Positions 49,653-63,283 of a stretch of 64,000 nt of DNA are shown here, piece after piece. Each line of letters begins with the position of its first letter. The stretch's first letter is position 1. The stretch is from Microcebus murinus (lineage: Eukaryota > Chordata > Mammalia > Primates > Cheirogaleidae). The stretch covers positions 70,387,900 to 70,451,899 of the forward strand of contig NC_134116.1 of assembly GCF_040939455.1 (NCBI RefSeq). The letters run 5' to 3'. The notes beneath the pieces are model-generated. The model was given only the letters and a program-made list of their open reading frames with translations, was not told the DNA's origin and searched no databases. A program made the position numbers and the translations under genes.

Positions 49653-50029
49653 AACTCATATTCAATTTTGTTTTAAATAAAAAAGCAACAAACGCAATTT
49701 TAATCATACTTAAGAAAAAAGAAATGGATGGAAAACTGGGAAAAAAAACTTCAGATGACTTTCTTCAACACAGGAGACACTATTTCTTTTATTAAAAATC
49801 TCTATGAGACTTAAAAAGTAATTATGAATAAAAGAATGAAGTAATACATAATTAACTAAACATTACAGTTTTGGAAAGTATCAATTCGCTCCTCTTTATT
49901 AACAGACAGATAATTAACATTCTCACACTTCATGTCATCTCCTAATTTTTGTGAGCTATATTGCTATTTGATCATCAAGGTTAAAACCACCTAAATCATA
50001 TTCATCTTAACACTGCTATGTATAGTTGT

Positions 50030-50900
50030 TAGGTCTTCATCTATTTTAAGTGAATTCAGTTCCTTGACTTTGTCTTCACCATTTCTGGTTTCTTTTTTGG
50101 ACTCATCTGTCAGTTAGATGGATGTCATTCATGAGGAGATCAAGAAGCCTATCTCCTGAATTTTGACCTTAAGTCTGTATACTTAACAAACTGGAAGGAT
50201 ATAATATTCTAGGGTCACGCCTTCTTTCAGAACTTATAGACATTGCTTTGTTTCTTTTTGCATTGAATTAAACTGGAAGAAGTCTGAGGTGAGCCAAATA
50301 TTTAACCATTTGAAGAAGATTTTGCCTAGTTGTTTTTTAGGAATTCTTTTTTATCACTAAACCTTGATTTAAATACTGCATGTCTTGATATTGATCATTT
50401 TGTGTCAAATTTTCCTAGAACATGGTGTGCTTTTTCTATACACAGGTTAGTTCTTTCTTTATTTCACAGAAGTATTCTTTGTTTCATTTGTTTATTTTCC
50501 CCCTCAAGAGACATCAATAATCTTTAGGTTAGATATTTTATCCTCCATGTTGCATTCTCTCTATAGTAAGTACATTTCCTAAAATCAATCTGGATCATTG
50601 TTTTCTTAACCCTTCAAGTTCCTTTTCCATTTCATTTTGTTCTCTATTTTGTCTTTGAAAGCTTATTGAACTTATATTCTTGAAAATTATTCTATAAATC
50701 AAGCATTATGGAAAATCACCTTCTTTTTGTTAATATGTTTTCTTCTGCATCATTTACTCATTTGTTTGTAGTGTTGCATTGGGATGATTTTCTTGCCATT
50801 GTTTTTCACATTACTTATGTTTTGTGTATTTTACTCACACTTATTATTTGTTCTCATAGAATGTGGGTACCTATTCAACCTCCTTTTTATCCACATTAAC
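50030..50900 (-). mobile_element. Old L1M-type fragment in minus orientation
   Basis: Sequence such as gaaggatataatattctagg, tagttctttctttatttcac and ggttagatattttatcctcc resembles the 5' part of old L1M elements read in reverse. The plus-strand ORFs at 50330 and 50708 arise from it by chance. Confidence 0.5.
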
Positions 50901-52194
50901 TGAGACTCATTTATATTGTCCTCTGAGATGGGTTGGGCATCTCATAGTCTATCCATTTTTTTCCCTGATACTTAACAGCTTTAATTGAGGCAGAGAAACA
51001 GCTGATGCTGTGTGCAGACTTTATTAGAGCACCAGTACTGCTCTCTCTTGTGAGACAATGTTTTAAAAAATCCTGTACTGCAGTTCAGTCTACTTAAGGG
51101 AATATAACTCATTTCCAAAGGGAAATTGTTTCAGGCTGCAGCTTGATCCCTCAGTGTGATACAGAAAGACCTGGAGCCTCCACTTCCATCTCAGAATGCC
51201 AACCTGAGTTATTTATTCTTCATGCCTCTCCTACTAATTGTTTCCACCCATACAAAATCAGAAGAAAGAGAAAATAGGGACATCTAACAAATTTCCATCA
51301 CTCTAATGTGAGGATTACAAGGGATAAATCTAGGGATTCTGTTGAGTATGCAGGGGTACAAATGAAGTAAGGATAATATGAATTCAATACAGAATATTTG
51401 GGTTCTTTAGCTGTCAATATTTTGAGTCTATCGTTTTAAGTGACACACCTTTCCTTGTTGGGTTACATTCGTCTTTTGGGGGAAGGGGAGATTCACTATT
51501 TTACTATTTAATGTTTATTTCATTAGGTTTGGACAAGAGAAATCTTTCATCTCTCTTTATCAACTTGATCTGGAAGCCCACAATTTGCAATGTTTATTCT
51601 CTGTGTTGGTTTTTTTTTTCTCTTTTTGGTGGGGGGATATGGTTTGCGGTAAGACTTCTCTCTCTCTAATCCAGAAATTAAATAAATTCCCACTGCCAAT
51701 TATTGAATAATCACATTTTCATCATCTTCCTAGTATATAAGCATACATACACACATTAGACTGTACTTCTCGGCTTTCTATTCTACACTCCTTCTTTTAG
51801 CTTATTCCTTGGTTTAAGTCTACTAGACTTACACCAATACATTATTCTTATCTTTCAAACTTCTGACATTTTTACTCATTTGTTCATCTGAGTTAGCTTT
51901 AGAAAAGTTTCTCTAAAACTTTACCTAAAAATTAGGATTTTTACCAGAGCTCCATATATTTACAAATAATTTTATTAAAATTTTCCCTGTATATAATTGA
52001 GTCTTTCTATTAAGGTAGAAGGTATAGCTCTTCATTTATTGTAGTTTCAGTTTTTCATGGTGTTCAGGAAGAATTTAAAATTTTATTTACATTTCCAATT
52101 TCCTTTGGCTATTATTCCATATATTAGTCTGTAGTAAGAACCACTAGTTATTCAACTAGTAGGCATTACTATACTTTTTAATCTCCTTCAATCT

Positions 52195-52455
52195 ATCAAG
52201 ACAATTTTATAGAGTGCCTGCAAATACAAATTATCATTAGCAGAGAGTTTTGCATAGAGATCAATTGCTTGCAGACTTATATCAAAACCTTCAGTGAGTG
52301 GCAAGTGACAATGTAATAATAACAGAAATAAAGTGCACAATAAATGTAATATGCTTGAATCATACTGAAACCATCCCCCTCCCACCACCACCCAGTCCAT
52401 GAAAAAACTGTCTTCCATGAAACCGGTCCCTGGTACCAAAAAGGATGGGGATCAC
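52195..52455 (-). mobile_element. MER1-type (Charlie3-related hAT) DNA transposon, minus orientation
   Basis: Read on the minus strand it gives the wording gatccccatcctttttggta, ccagggaccggtttcatgga and agacagttttttcatggact, the MER1 end. A minus-strand ORF (MVPGTGFMEDSFF...) is the usual chance translation of this repeat and recurs wherever MER1 is present. Confidence 0.78.
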
Positions 52456-52999
52456 TATACTATACAAACTCAATATTACATGCAACAATGTTTGCAGGGA
52501 AACTATATCAAAATGCAGCTATGCATTAAGGGAGCATAAGATAGGTGTGTTGATGATTACTAGTGAAGCAAAATATCTATTTTCTGTGGTCCTGTAGTTT
52601 TATCTTGTTTATTAATGACTTGATACTACCCTTCCAATTTTTTATTAGATGGAAGAAATACTATATATATTTTTAAAAGAAAACAAAAAAGAGCACTTAG
52701 AACGCTATATAACAAACTGATATTACTACCAAGAATTAGAAGTGGGCCTATTGTATGTTGCCATAAAATATTTTCGTAAAATTATTATAATCTGTCCTAT
52801 AACTATAAAAACTTTTCCTCATCCAAAGCTCCTTTCCATTTTCTCCTAATGATGTATGAAAAGTTTTATTCATTTTACTGGTTTCTTCCAAAAATCACCT
52901 TTATAGTTAGTGATCCTTTCAACAGTTTTTATTTTATTTTCTAGTTTCCTTATGTTAGCTTCCATCCTTATTAACTTGTCCTTACTCATTTACTTTGTT

Positions 53000-54276
53000 G
53001 TCCTTTAATTAATGTTGAAATATGAGCACAAGGTTCCTCTAAGTTTTAATCTTTATTTTAATAATGGAGGTATTTACTTCTGAGTAAGTTTTTGCTATGA
53101 TGCACAGATAATTTTAGATAAGTTATGATTTTCCTTTTCTTTTCTCGCATTCACTAAGAGATATCTGGCACTGTTTCTTAATTTCTAAGTAAAGAGTTTT
53201 TGCTAAATTTCCTTTTTTGATTTCTAATTTTATTACATTATGGTCAGGAAATGGTGGCCAGTAAAACCTCTACTTTGTCTACTTTGTTCATTTTATGACT
53301 AAGGACATAACTATTTTTTGTAATTTTATTTAGCCACAAAGTATATCCTCAAAGGATGTAAGATTCAACATGTATTTATTAAGTCAAGTTTTATGAATAT
53401 ATTGCTCAATTTCTCTGTATTTTTATATATTATCTAGTCAATTGGTCCAGTTCTCAAACAGATACGTCTGTATCATTATTGTATTTTATCAAGTTCTTGA
53501 TGCATCTCTAATGGATTTTGCTTTACATATTTGATAGCAATATTTGATGTTTACAGGCTTATAACCATAACATCAACTACTTAAATTGCACCTTTCATAC
53601 TACATACTGTCTTTTTAACATTTAGTATTGAATTTTTAACTTCAAGTTCAACTCGTTCTGTTTTGCACTTTTGAATCCCATATAATGTCTATAGAGGCAA
53701 CAAATTTCTGCTTTATTTTTGTTTACAATCCTATTCTTTACTCATTTATTTTTTAAAACATAAAATATATTGCTTTTCAAAAAGTGAGGAAATCACATAA
53801 TAAATACTCATGTAGCTACTAAACAGCTTAGGAAATAAAGTATCACACTAAGTACTTCTGGATACCTGTCCACGATCCCATTCTTCTCACTATATTTAGA
53901 GGTAACTATATGATACATTTTGTTTATTAATTCCCAGGTATGTCCTTATACTTTTATTACATGTAGATCTAGTCCCAAACAATTTATAATTTTGCTTTTG
54001 CATATTTTTAGAATTCAAGTAAATGGTATCATTACTATGTATCCTTCTGTAACTTAATTTATTGCTTCATATTAGGTTTGTGGAAGATAACTTTAAGTCA
54101 TTCATTTTCAGTCCTGAAAACATCCAACTGTATAAATGCACCTCAATTCATTTAACTGTTCTCCTCTTAATATTCTTTTATGTTGTTTCCATTTTTCATT
54201 ATTATCAACAATGTTACATTGAATATTTGTACACATACATGAGTTTCTTTATATCAAGGAGAAAATTACTGAGAGT
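53000..54276 (-). mobile_element. Old L1 in minus orientation
   Basis: Contains ttttattacattatggtcag, a reverse L1 landmark, and further on ctactaaacagcttagga and gtatcattactatgtatcct of L1 3'-region type. It ends where the MER1 copy begins at about 54277. Confidence 0.6.
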
Positions 54277-54520
54277 AGTGGTCCCCAACCTTTTTGGCAC
54301 TAGGGACTAGTTACAAGGAAGACAATTTTTCTATGGTCCAGGGGGTGGTCAGGGTGGTTTCAGGATGATTAAAGCACATTACATTTATTGTGCAGTCAAA
54401 CCTCTCTGCTAATGATAACCTGTATTTGCAATTGCTCTCCAGCTCAAGCATCACAACCTCAGCTTCATCTCAGATCATCAGGCATTAGATTCTCATAAGG
54501 AGTATACTCGACAGTGAATT
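54277..54520 (+). mobile_element. MER1-type DNA transposon, plus orientation
   Basis: Starts tagtggtccccaaccttttt and has ggtttcaggatgattaaagc, cattacatttattgtgcag and ggcattagattctcataagg, all MER1 landmarks. It appears to have inserted into the surrounding old L1. Confidence 0.82.
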
Positions 54521-54819
54521 ATCTGTTTATATTCTACATGCTCCTAGTAGTTTTTTTTTAAATTTATTTGCATGATTTTTCATATATTCAGGATACAAAT
54601 CCATTGCATTATTTTACCTTTTGGCTTATCTTCTCACTTTTTATGGTATCTATTAAAGCATTTTATATTTTAATGGTCAAACTTACCAACTTTTTTCTGT
54701 ATTATTTATGTTTGTTTATTTATCGTTTTAGAAACCCTTCCTTAACACAAGGTGATATTATTATGCTGTATTTTCTAAAAGTTTTAAGTTTTGGTTTTCA
54801 CATTTTTTACCAGCTTCAT

Positions 54820-57800
54820 TGAGATATAATACATATATTGTAAAATTCATACATTTTGTAAGTAGACATTTAAGTGATTCAAGTTTTTTTAATTATTAGG
54901 GATACATAATTTTATACATTTGTGAGGTATAAGTGATGTTTTGATAAAGGCATACAATGTATAATGATATGTATAATGATCAAATCAGGGTAATTGGGGT
55001 ATCCATCACCTCAAGCATTTATCATTTCTTTGTGTTAAGAACATTTCAATCCTACTCTTTCAGTTATTTTAAAATATACAATAAATTATTATTAACTATA
55101 GTCTCTTGTGCTACCAAATACTAGCTCTTACTTATTCTATCTAAGTGCATTTTTACACACATTAACCATCCCCACTTTATTCCCTCCCTCTCTGCTATCC
55201 TTCCCATCCTCCAGTAACCTACATTCTACTCTCTTATCTCCCTGAGTTCAATTTTTTTCTTTAGCTCCCACATATAAGTCAGAACATCCAATATTTGTCT
55301 TTCTGTGCCTAGCTTATTTCACTTAAAATAATGTTCTCCTGTTCCAACCATGTTGCTGCAAATAACAGCATTTCATTCTTTTTAATGGCTGAGTAATATT
55401 CATTGTGTACATACCACATTTTCTTTACCCATTTATTTGTTCATGGACCCTTAGGTTGATTCCTTATCTTGGCTATTGTGAATAGTGCTGTAATAAACAT
55501 GGAAGTATAGACATCTCTTCAATATACTGATTTCCTCTCTTTGGGATACATACCTAGCAGTGGGATTGCTGGATCATATGGCACTTCTGTTTTTAATTTT
55601 TGGAGGAACCTCCATACTGTTCTCCATAGCAGCTATAATAATTTACATTCCCACTAACAGTGTACACGGGTTCCCTTTCTCTACATCCTTTGCCAGCACT
55701 TGCTATTGCCTGTCTTTTGGGTTAATATCATTTTAACTGAGGTGAGATGATATCTCATTGTAGCTTTGATTTGCATTTCCCTGATGATTAGTGATATTGG
55801 GTATTTCTTCATATACCTGGTGGCCATCTGTATGTCTTCTTTTGATAAATGTCTATTTAGATATTTTGTCCATTTTTGATCAGATTATGGGGATTTTTTG
55901 TTATTGAGTTGAGTTCCTAATATATTAATCTCATGGATATTAATCTCATCAGATGGGTAGTTTACAAATATTTTCTTCCATTTTGTAGGCTGTCTCTTCA
56001 CTTTGTTGCTTGTTTCCTTTGCTATGCAGAAGCTTTTCAGTTTGATGTGATCCTATTTGTCCATTTATACTTTGGTTGCTTGCGCTTTTGAGGTACTATT
56101 CAAGAAATCTTTGCCTTGTCCTACATCGTTTCCTCATTGTTTTCTTCTAGTAATTTCATAGTTTCAGGTGTTAGATTTAAGACTTTAAATTATCCTTGTT
56201 TGCAGATGATATGATCTCCTATTTAGAAAAACCTAAATACTCCACCAAAAAACCTATTAGCACTCATAAACAAATTCAGTGACATTGCTAGATACAAAAT
56301 CAACACACCAAAATCAGTAGCATTTCTAGATGCCAACAACAAACAATCTGAAAAAAAAAAAAAAAGAAAACCAAGAAAGTAATCCCATTTACAATCGCTG
56401 CAATTAAAATATAATACCTAGGAATAAACTGCAGAAGTGAATGGTCTCTACAATGAAAACTGTAAAACGCTGATGATAACAAATTGAAGAGAACACAAAA
56501 AAGTGGAATGACATTGATGTCCATGGATTAGAAGAATCAATGTTGTTAAAATGTCCATACTACCCAAAGCACTCTACAAGTTCAATGCAATCCCTATGAG
56601 AATATCAATGATATGCTTCACAGAAATAGGAAAAAATAATGCTAAAATTTATGTGAAACCACTAAAAATCCAGAATAGCCAAAGCTATCTTGCACAAAAA
56701 GAACAAAACTGGAGGAATCACATTACCTGACTTTACATTATACTACAAAGTTATAGTAACCAAAACAACATGGTACTGGCAAAAAACGAGACACATAGAC
56801 CAATGGAACAGAACAGAGAACACATAATTCCACACATTTACAGTCAACTTATTTTTGCCAAAGGTGCCAAGAACATATACTGGCAAATGGATAGTCTCTT
56901 CAATAACTGGTTCAGAGAAACCTGGATATCCACATCTAGAAAAATGAAATTAGACTCCCATCTTTCACCATGGACAATTAAGTAATTTTTAAAAAACAAC
57001 TTTATATGCAGCCATGCAACTATCACCACAATCCAGTTATAGAACATTTTTATTATCCTAAAAGGTTCCCTTGCACCTATTTTCAGTTAATCCCCAACTC
57101 CCATGGGTCATTCCATGTGGTCACTAATTTGTATTCTAGACATGTCATATAAATGAAATCACATAATATATGTAGTTTTTTGCATCTGGCTTTTTCACTT
57201 AGCATACTGTTTATAGGATTCATTTTGTCATAGCATGCATCAGTAGTTTATTTTCTTTTAATTATTTAATTAATAACTAGTCTTTTAATAACTAATTTAA
57301 TTTATATTGATTTAATCAATAACTACTTAATTTGATTAATAGCTATTGCACAATAGTATTCCTGTGTATGGACATACAATATTTTGTTTATTCATTCACC
57401 AGCTGACTGATTTTTGGATTGTTTTCAGTTTGGGCCTATTATGAATAGCAGTCCTAAGTATATAAATGGACAAGTCTGGCTGTGAACATGTTGTCATTTC
57501 TCTTGGGTGGATACCTAAGTGTGGAAATGGCACGCTGCATGGTAAATTTATGTTAAGAAATTGGAAAACTCTTTGGAAAATGGCTGCAGAATTTAACATT
57601 CTATTGCCAATGCGTGAGGATTCAATAAATTTTTCTATGTTGTTTATGGTTTTGTTTTCATTTGGTTCAAACTATCTTCTAATATTGTGATTTCTTTCAC
57701 TCAGGTTATTTATGTTATTTATGTTTCCAAATATCTTGCAATTTTCAAATTTCTTTCTGTTGTTGATTTCTAATTTAATTCTATCATGGTCAGATAATAT

Positions 57801-57850
57801 TTTATTTGATTACATTACTTTATAATTTACTAAGACTTATTTTACCTTTT
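54820..57850 (-). mobile_element. Old L1M in minus orientation, split by a younger L1
   Basis: The 3'-end part (agcttcattgagatataata, 54826 on) and the continuation (agccatgcaactatcaccac, then catgtcatataaatgaaatc, 57009 on) read as one L1M 3' region once the insertion at 54880-56972 is removed. It continues into ORF2-like or 5' sequence (taatttaattctatcatggt) near 57.77 kb. Confidence 0.7.
54880..56972 (-). mobile_element. L1 with twin-priming inversion, inserted into older L1M
   Basis: The left part (54880 to about 56183) is an L1 3' half in minus orientation, starting with a T-rich tail and containing gctgagtaatattcattgtg and tgggattgctggatcatatg. The right part (about 56184-56972) is L1 ORF2 on the plus strand (tttgcagatgatatgat, caaaacaacatggtactggc). 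The flanks gacatttaagtgatt (54865-54879) and gacaattaagtaatt (56973-56987) look like a 15-bp target duplication with two mismatches. All frames are broken. Confidence 0.82.
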
Positions 57851-57991
57851 ACACACTAACTCACAATACATTCTAGCCAATGTCGCACATGTACTTGAAA
57901 ACCATTTTGCTTGCTTTAGGTGGAGGATTCTATAAATTCAAATATATTAACTAATAGGATATTGAACAGGGAGGTAAAATCAGGCTTTCAT

Positions 57992-58030
57992 TAATTATTA
58001 GTTATTGAGAAATAATTATTAGTTATTGAG
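57992..58030. repeat. Tandem duplication, period 21
   Basis: taattattagttattgag occurs at 57992-58009 and again at 58013-58030. Confidence 0.9.
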
Positions 58031-58829
58031 TAAAGAGAATCCTGCTAACATTTCATTACTAAATAGGACTGTGAAAAGTTTGGGGTAGATATATGTTATT
58101 AGGTTAAAGAAATTTTTTCTATTTGTGGCTTGCTAAGAATTTTTATGATGAATAGGTACTGAATTTCATCAAAACTTTTTGCACTCATTATTATAATTAT
58201 TTAGCTATTCTCCTTTGTTAATAAGGAGATTGTGTGAAAAGATGTCCTGATGGTAAATCACCTTTGCATTCTATAACTACCCTCAACTTGGTATGATATA
58301 TACTTTAAAAACCACTAACTAATAGACTTATACTCACAGGGGAAATTGGCCATAAATTTCCTTTAATTTATAATCCACATCCAATTTTGGTATAAAAGTT
58401 GTACTAATTTCATTGTATAAAGTATTAACCTATTCCTTCTTTATCTAGCCAGTTAAAGGAAAGTATTTTGCAAGTGAATAAAACAGCTTTTTGCCTTGCT
58501 ATTACTGTGTTTAGTAGTCTTACTTTCCGCTTTCTTAGTTTCTTCCCTTTATTATTTCTTTCCTTTTGCCTTCTTAGGCTGACTATTAATGTGGTAAGCA
58601 TACATGAGAACCTATAAAATGAAAAATCAAAGTACCTTTCTACTTTTAATATAAATATTTACTATATTAAGCTATAATAGTTATAACTATATAACTATAA
58701 CCAGCTATAACTTGCTTTCAGTATTATTTAGGCCAAATCTCATATGTATACATATACAGAATTTTCAACATCTTTTGATTGTAACTATTTTGTAATTTGC
58801 ATGATGAATGACTTTTTGTTATGTGTTAT

Positions 58830-59250
58830 TTAGAATAAATGTGTTTCTATTTTCTAAGTTTGATTTTTTTTGTCATTGATTTCTTGTTTAATTGCACTGT
58901 GGTCAGAGAAAGTTATCTGTATGACTATTTATTTAAAATCACTAAGGCTAGTTTATGGTCCCATTTTAATAATTTTTATAGTTGTGTATATTGCTTAAAA
59001 AGAATGTGTATGTTACTCAAGCTAATGGACTTTTTTTTCAAATTTACACTGTTGATATATTTTTGCAATTGTTATTTTAAAAAGAAAAAATGTTAAAATT
59101 TGTAAACTATTGATTTCTTTTCAAATTTAGTGAATACCTGCTTTCTATACCTCACCTATGCTGTTAAGTATATGCACATTTAAAATTGTTTTACCTTTCT
59201 AGTGAATTACACCTTTTTCATTATATGGTGTTCCTCTATCCTCATTATTT
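58830..59250 (-). mobile_element. Old L1 fragment in minus orientation
   Basis: Contains gtttaattgcactgtggtca and aagctaatggacttttttt-type wording of reversed L1. A plus-strand ORF here is chance. Confidence 0.6.
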
Positions 59251-59268
59251 TTTTGCCTTAAAGTTTTT

Positions 59269-59597
59269 TTTTTTTTTTTGAGACAGAGTCTCACTTTATT
59301 GCCCAGGCTAGAGTGAGTGCCATGGCGTCAGCCTAGCTCACAGCAACCTCAAACTCCTGGCTCAAGCAATCCTCCTGCCTCAGCCTCCCAAGTAGCTGGG
59401 ACTACAGGCATTCGCCACCATGCCCGGCTAATTTTTTGTATATATATATTAGTTGGCCAATTAATTTCTTTCTATTTATAGTAGAGACGGGGTCTCGCTC
59501 TTGCTCAGGGTGGTTTCGAACTCCTGACCTTGAGCAATCCGCCCGCCTCGGCCTCCCAGAGAGCTAGGATTACAGGCGTGAGCCACCGCGCCCGGCC
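59269..59597 (-). mobile_element. Full-length strepsirrhine-type Alu, minus strand, with TSD
   Basis: Runs from a T tail and gagacagagtctcacttta to gagccaccgcgcccggcc, with the inter-monomer block tagttggccaattaatttct. It is flanked by tgccttaaagttttt at 59254-59268 and 59598-59612. Confidence 0.95.
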
Positions 59598-59814
59598 TGC
59601 CTTAAAGTTTTTATTTGCCATATATTTAAATGTAACTAGCCTTTATCACTTAATTTTTAAAATAATACCTTTGCCTAGTTAATAAATAATATAAACAGAT
59701 ACACAGAGCAATTTCATGCCCAAGTCATTCACTTCCACCTTCATTCGCAGCCCACCCCCAAATAAATAAACTTTGTTCCTCACTTCCCTACCACCTTCCC
59801 CTTCCCCTTTTAAA

Positions 59815-60060
59815 TACCTTAGTTTTAGAGCACTTTTAGGTTCACAGTAAAATTGAACAGGAAGTATAGAGTCCTATATATCCCCTTCCCCTACATACAT
59901 ACACAGCCTCCCCCACCAGAATGGTACATTTGTTATAATTACCTACCAATTTTTTGTTCCCTTCCTTAAAAGGATAGCGTATCTTTTTAAGTAAATCACT
60001 GCTCCATTCCTCGCCTTTATTATACACAAAATCCTATAATTACTTTGGTCAATCTATTGA
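59815..60060 (-). mobile_element. Old L1M-type fragment in minus orientation
   Basis: ttttagagcacttttaggtt, cacagtaaaattgaacagga and gtcctatatatccccttccc match a reversed L1M 3'-region landmark. Confidence 0.65.
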
Positions 60061-60249
60061 CTTTTCATTTCATTCATTTGCTCTGTCTATTCATGAATAA
60101 GTACTATATTGCTTTACTTATTAAAATATTATATTTGTTTTAATATTGTAGTGCTAGTCCCCCCCCTTGTTGCTCCCTTTGTCTTTGGTATTCTGTAGTT
60201 TTACTTTACAGTGAGATTTTTATGCTAATCTTACCTGCTTAGAGCTCAT

Positions 60250-61720
60250 TTCACTTCCAAATTTGGAGAAATTGGGTCTTTCACCAATTCTGTGAAAATT
60301 TTTAGTAAATTTTCTTTGAATATTGCTTCTTCTTCATTCTTTCTTCACCTTTTCTGTAAGCCTTACTAGCTGTAATTGAAATTTTTCATTCTTTCTCCGT
60401 ATCTGTTAACCTCTGTTCATGTTTGTCATCTTGTTTCTTGGTGTTGCATTCTAGTTGATTTCTTCATTTCTATCTTCCAGTTCTCCAATTCTTTCTGAAG
60501 TTTTATCTAATCTGTTTAATGTGTCCATAGAGGTATTAATTCTAATTACTACCTTTTCACTTCCAAACATTACTTAATATTTTTTAACTGCATGGTTTAT
60601 TTAGAAAATACTTTGTTTCTTAAGTATTTTTTTCTTTTATTATGCTTGATTTCCACTTTGGGCATATGAGAATTTCCTTTATTTTTGTGCGTTCACTTAT
60701 ATATTTAAAAGGATTTTTGACATAGTTTATTCAACATTTCTAAGTCTTTGGAAGTTCAAAAATGTTTCAGGATATCCAGTTTACCCATCATTTTTCTCCT
60801 CCAAGAATTCTAATGTCACATGTTAAGTCTCCTATTTGGTAAGGTTTTATCTTTACTTTCACTTTATGTTTTTAATTTATATTTTGAGATATTCCAATCC
60901 ACTCATTTGGGTGAACTGCAAAAAATATCATGAGCTAAAAGAGCAGAATATTGTCTTTGATGTTCTAGTTAAATCTCAAATGCTCTTTATAAAAATGAAA
61001 TTCAAATATTCCACCATATCCTCCCCTACAGCACTATTTCATTGAGTGCATAGTTTAATAATGATTCTTTCTTATTTCCTATCTTTGACTATCAGGCCTC
61101 TTTAGATGAGTTGTTATTTTTCATTATGCACAGAGTCAAGGTCAGATATCATAGCTATGAATTTTAAATGATGAGATCCCTAGAGGTATTGTCAGGCAAA
61201 GCACCCTCTAAACTTACTGACTTGTAGTATAAAACATGACAAGCTGTGTGTCCCGTACGTGGGCCCCTGCAGCCAGCATCCTAGCAAACTAATCTTCCTA
61301 TACACCTACAAGTTTAAGGACAGGAATATTAATCCCACTATTTCAGGTACCTCTTGGCCTTCTGGTAGTCACTTACATGGAAGCCAGTTTTAATGTTCCT
61401 CTGGGGAGGGTAAGACGAAAAGAGATAGGAGGCCAGGATCTTTGAGAGAAACACTTCTCACCTCTGGAGACCTGCTACTTTTTAGTGTTTACCTCAGGGC
61501 TCTAACACAGTTCTTCAGCTGTTTGTCTAATCCATGAGAGAGAAATCTCCTCAATAGTTCTCTTGTTTTTCTCTGCTGGCACCCAAATAGAACAACAAGA
61601 CTCATTTGTACTCAGGTACGCACAGGAGCCAACATCTCACTGATGACAGCCAAACAGCTTAGAGTTGAGACAGAGGGAAAGAAAGCTTCTTTCCAACTGA
61701 CATACTCCCAGAATCCACAT
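60250..61720 (-). mobile_element. Old L1M 5' region in minus orientation
   Basis: ttgaatattgcttcttcttc, ttctccaattctttctgaag and ttctagttgatttcttcatt are typical of reversed L1M 5' sequence. Similarity continues with decay to about 61.7 kb. No ORF is preserved. Confidence 0.55.
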
Positions 61721-62289
61721 CATGCCATAATTTTTGATAACAGCAAAGAGAATTTTCTGGCTCTGCCAAAAAAACTGGACTAATTTAAACTAGTCCAACA
61801 AAGAAAGAAACCATTAAGGTAAACATCTGTCAACATATTGCAGGCCTGTAAGTAACGACTATGAAAAACAGGCTGATTCATTTAACTACCAACAGTACAT
61901 TTTATTACTGTGATCAACTGTGATTTTTTTATTATAGGTGATTTATAAAAGCTTTTACATTTACTTTTATGATAGATATGTCTGCTCTTAGATATATAAA
62001 ATTTCATGTTATGCTTACTATTGTTTAGATATTTTAAAAGTTACATTATATATGGTTCTTAGTTTTATCTATACAGATCTTTAGTATTTTAAAAGCTGTA
62101 TACTTTTGAACAACTTATCTTCATAAGTATAAAAGAATAAGTAATCTTCCATATGTTCAGAAAGTGTATTTCCTTTCTGTGAGCAAAAATAAAGTCATCA
62201 TATTTACTCTTAAATTTTCCTTTCTCTTATATCATCAAATTTTAGTAAATAGTCCCATATTTTTAATATTTTATTTGTCAGCTAATATG

Positions 62290-63160
62290 GAAATCTTTTG
62301 ACAATTTGGACTTACTATACTTTCCTTCTTTCCTCAGTCCTCTCCCAATTCATTATAGTTATATCATTTCTAAATTACTAGAACACGTGAAAAGTAAATT
62401 CTGGTCTGTCACACATATTCAAACATTTATTTTAGTCTTAGTTTTACTATTAAATTCATTCAGTATCCACCAGCAGTCCTTAGCTATAGTTTCCCCAGTC
62501 ATCCTCAATAGGCTTAAGTTTGTCCCAGCAATTTTCTCAAGAATTATTCACAGAAACAATGCCATGTATGGTTAAAAATTATTTGGCAGCACCCTTTTTA
62601 CTTAAAGAATAATTTGCCTTCCACTTCTTCATTTGATATATTATGGTTGTTGCTCTACAGTTTTCTGTATTGAAGGTTGTTTTAGACAAATCTAAGGCTA
62701 GATTCATTTCCTTCATTATTTGCACAGTGCTATAAAAGGATTGTTATATTAAGTCCAATGATACACCTTCATGCTGAACATTCCAGGTCAATTTTCTCTG
62801 GGACAAAGTATATCCTCTTTAAATAAGGATGGCAAAATCTTACATTAGAATTTAACTGAATTATAGCTTTAAACACTTGTTCTATCAATCTGTGTTTCTT
62901 ATTTGAAACTTCCATTTACACCATTATTATAATTTCTTTGTCTTCAACATCACTCATTTTCTTTTTAATCCTTCTAAACTCATATTTTCATCCATACATA
63001 TTATTTTGTTTTCATTATTTTCTATGTATCTTACTATGCTAGCCACAAGAGGTTATCTTCTTTTGAGCATCTTCCAATTTCATTTTTCATTACATGATAG
63101 TTCATTTCTTCCAATATTTTTCCAGTTTTGTTAGCTCATGACTAAATACTTCCATGCTAT
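62290..63160. repeat. Possible old LINE remnant
   Basis: The stretch near 62.62-62.80 kb (ttgttgctctacagttttct, attgaaggttgttttagaca) resembles an old LINE read in reverse, but I cannot assign it to a family. Confidence 0.35.
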
Positions 63161-63177
63161 CCTGCTATTTCTTACAA

Positions 63178-63283
63178 CTTTTTTATTTTTTTAAAGTGAG
63201 GTCTTACTATGTTGCTTAGGCTGGTCATGAATTCCTGGGCTCAAGCCATCCTCCTCCTTCAGCCTCCCGAGTAGCTGAGTTAC
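63178..63283 (-). mobile_element. Alu monomer-like fragment, minus strand
   Basis: ggtcttactatgttgcttag, gctcaagccatcctcctcct and cagcctcccgagtagctgag form one Alu/FLAM-type monomer after a T-rich start. Confidence 0.75.

Noticed and set aside
52188..52439. 83-aa minus-strand ORF (MVPGTGFMEDSFF...)
   Set aside because: It is the familiar chance translation of a MER1-type DNA transposon, not a conserved gene.
56770..56985. 71-aa plus-strand ORF as a gene
   Set aside because: It is L1 ORF2 sequence in the inverted 5' part of an L1 insertion, and it runs into the flanking target duplication.
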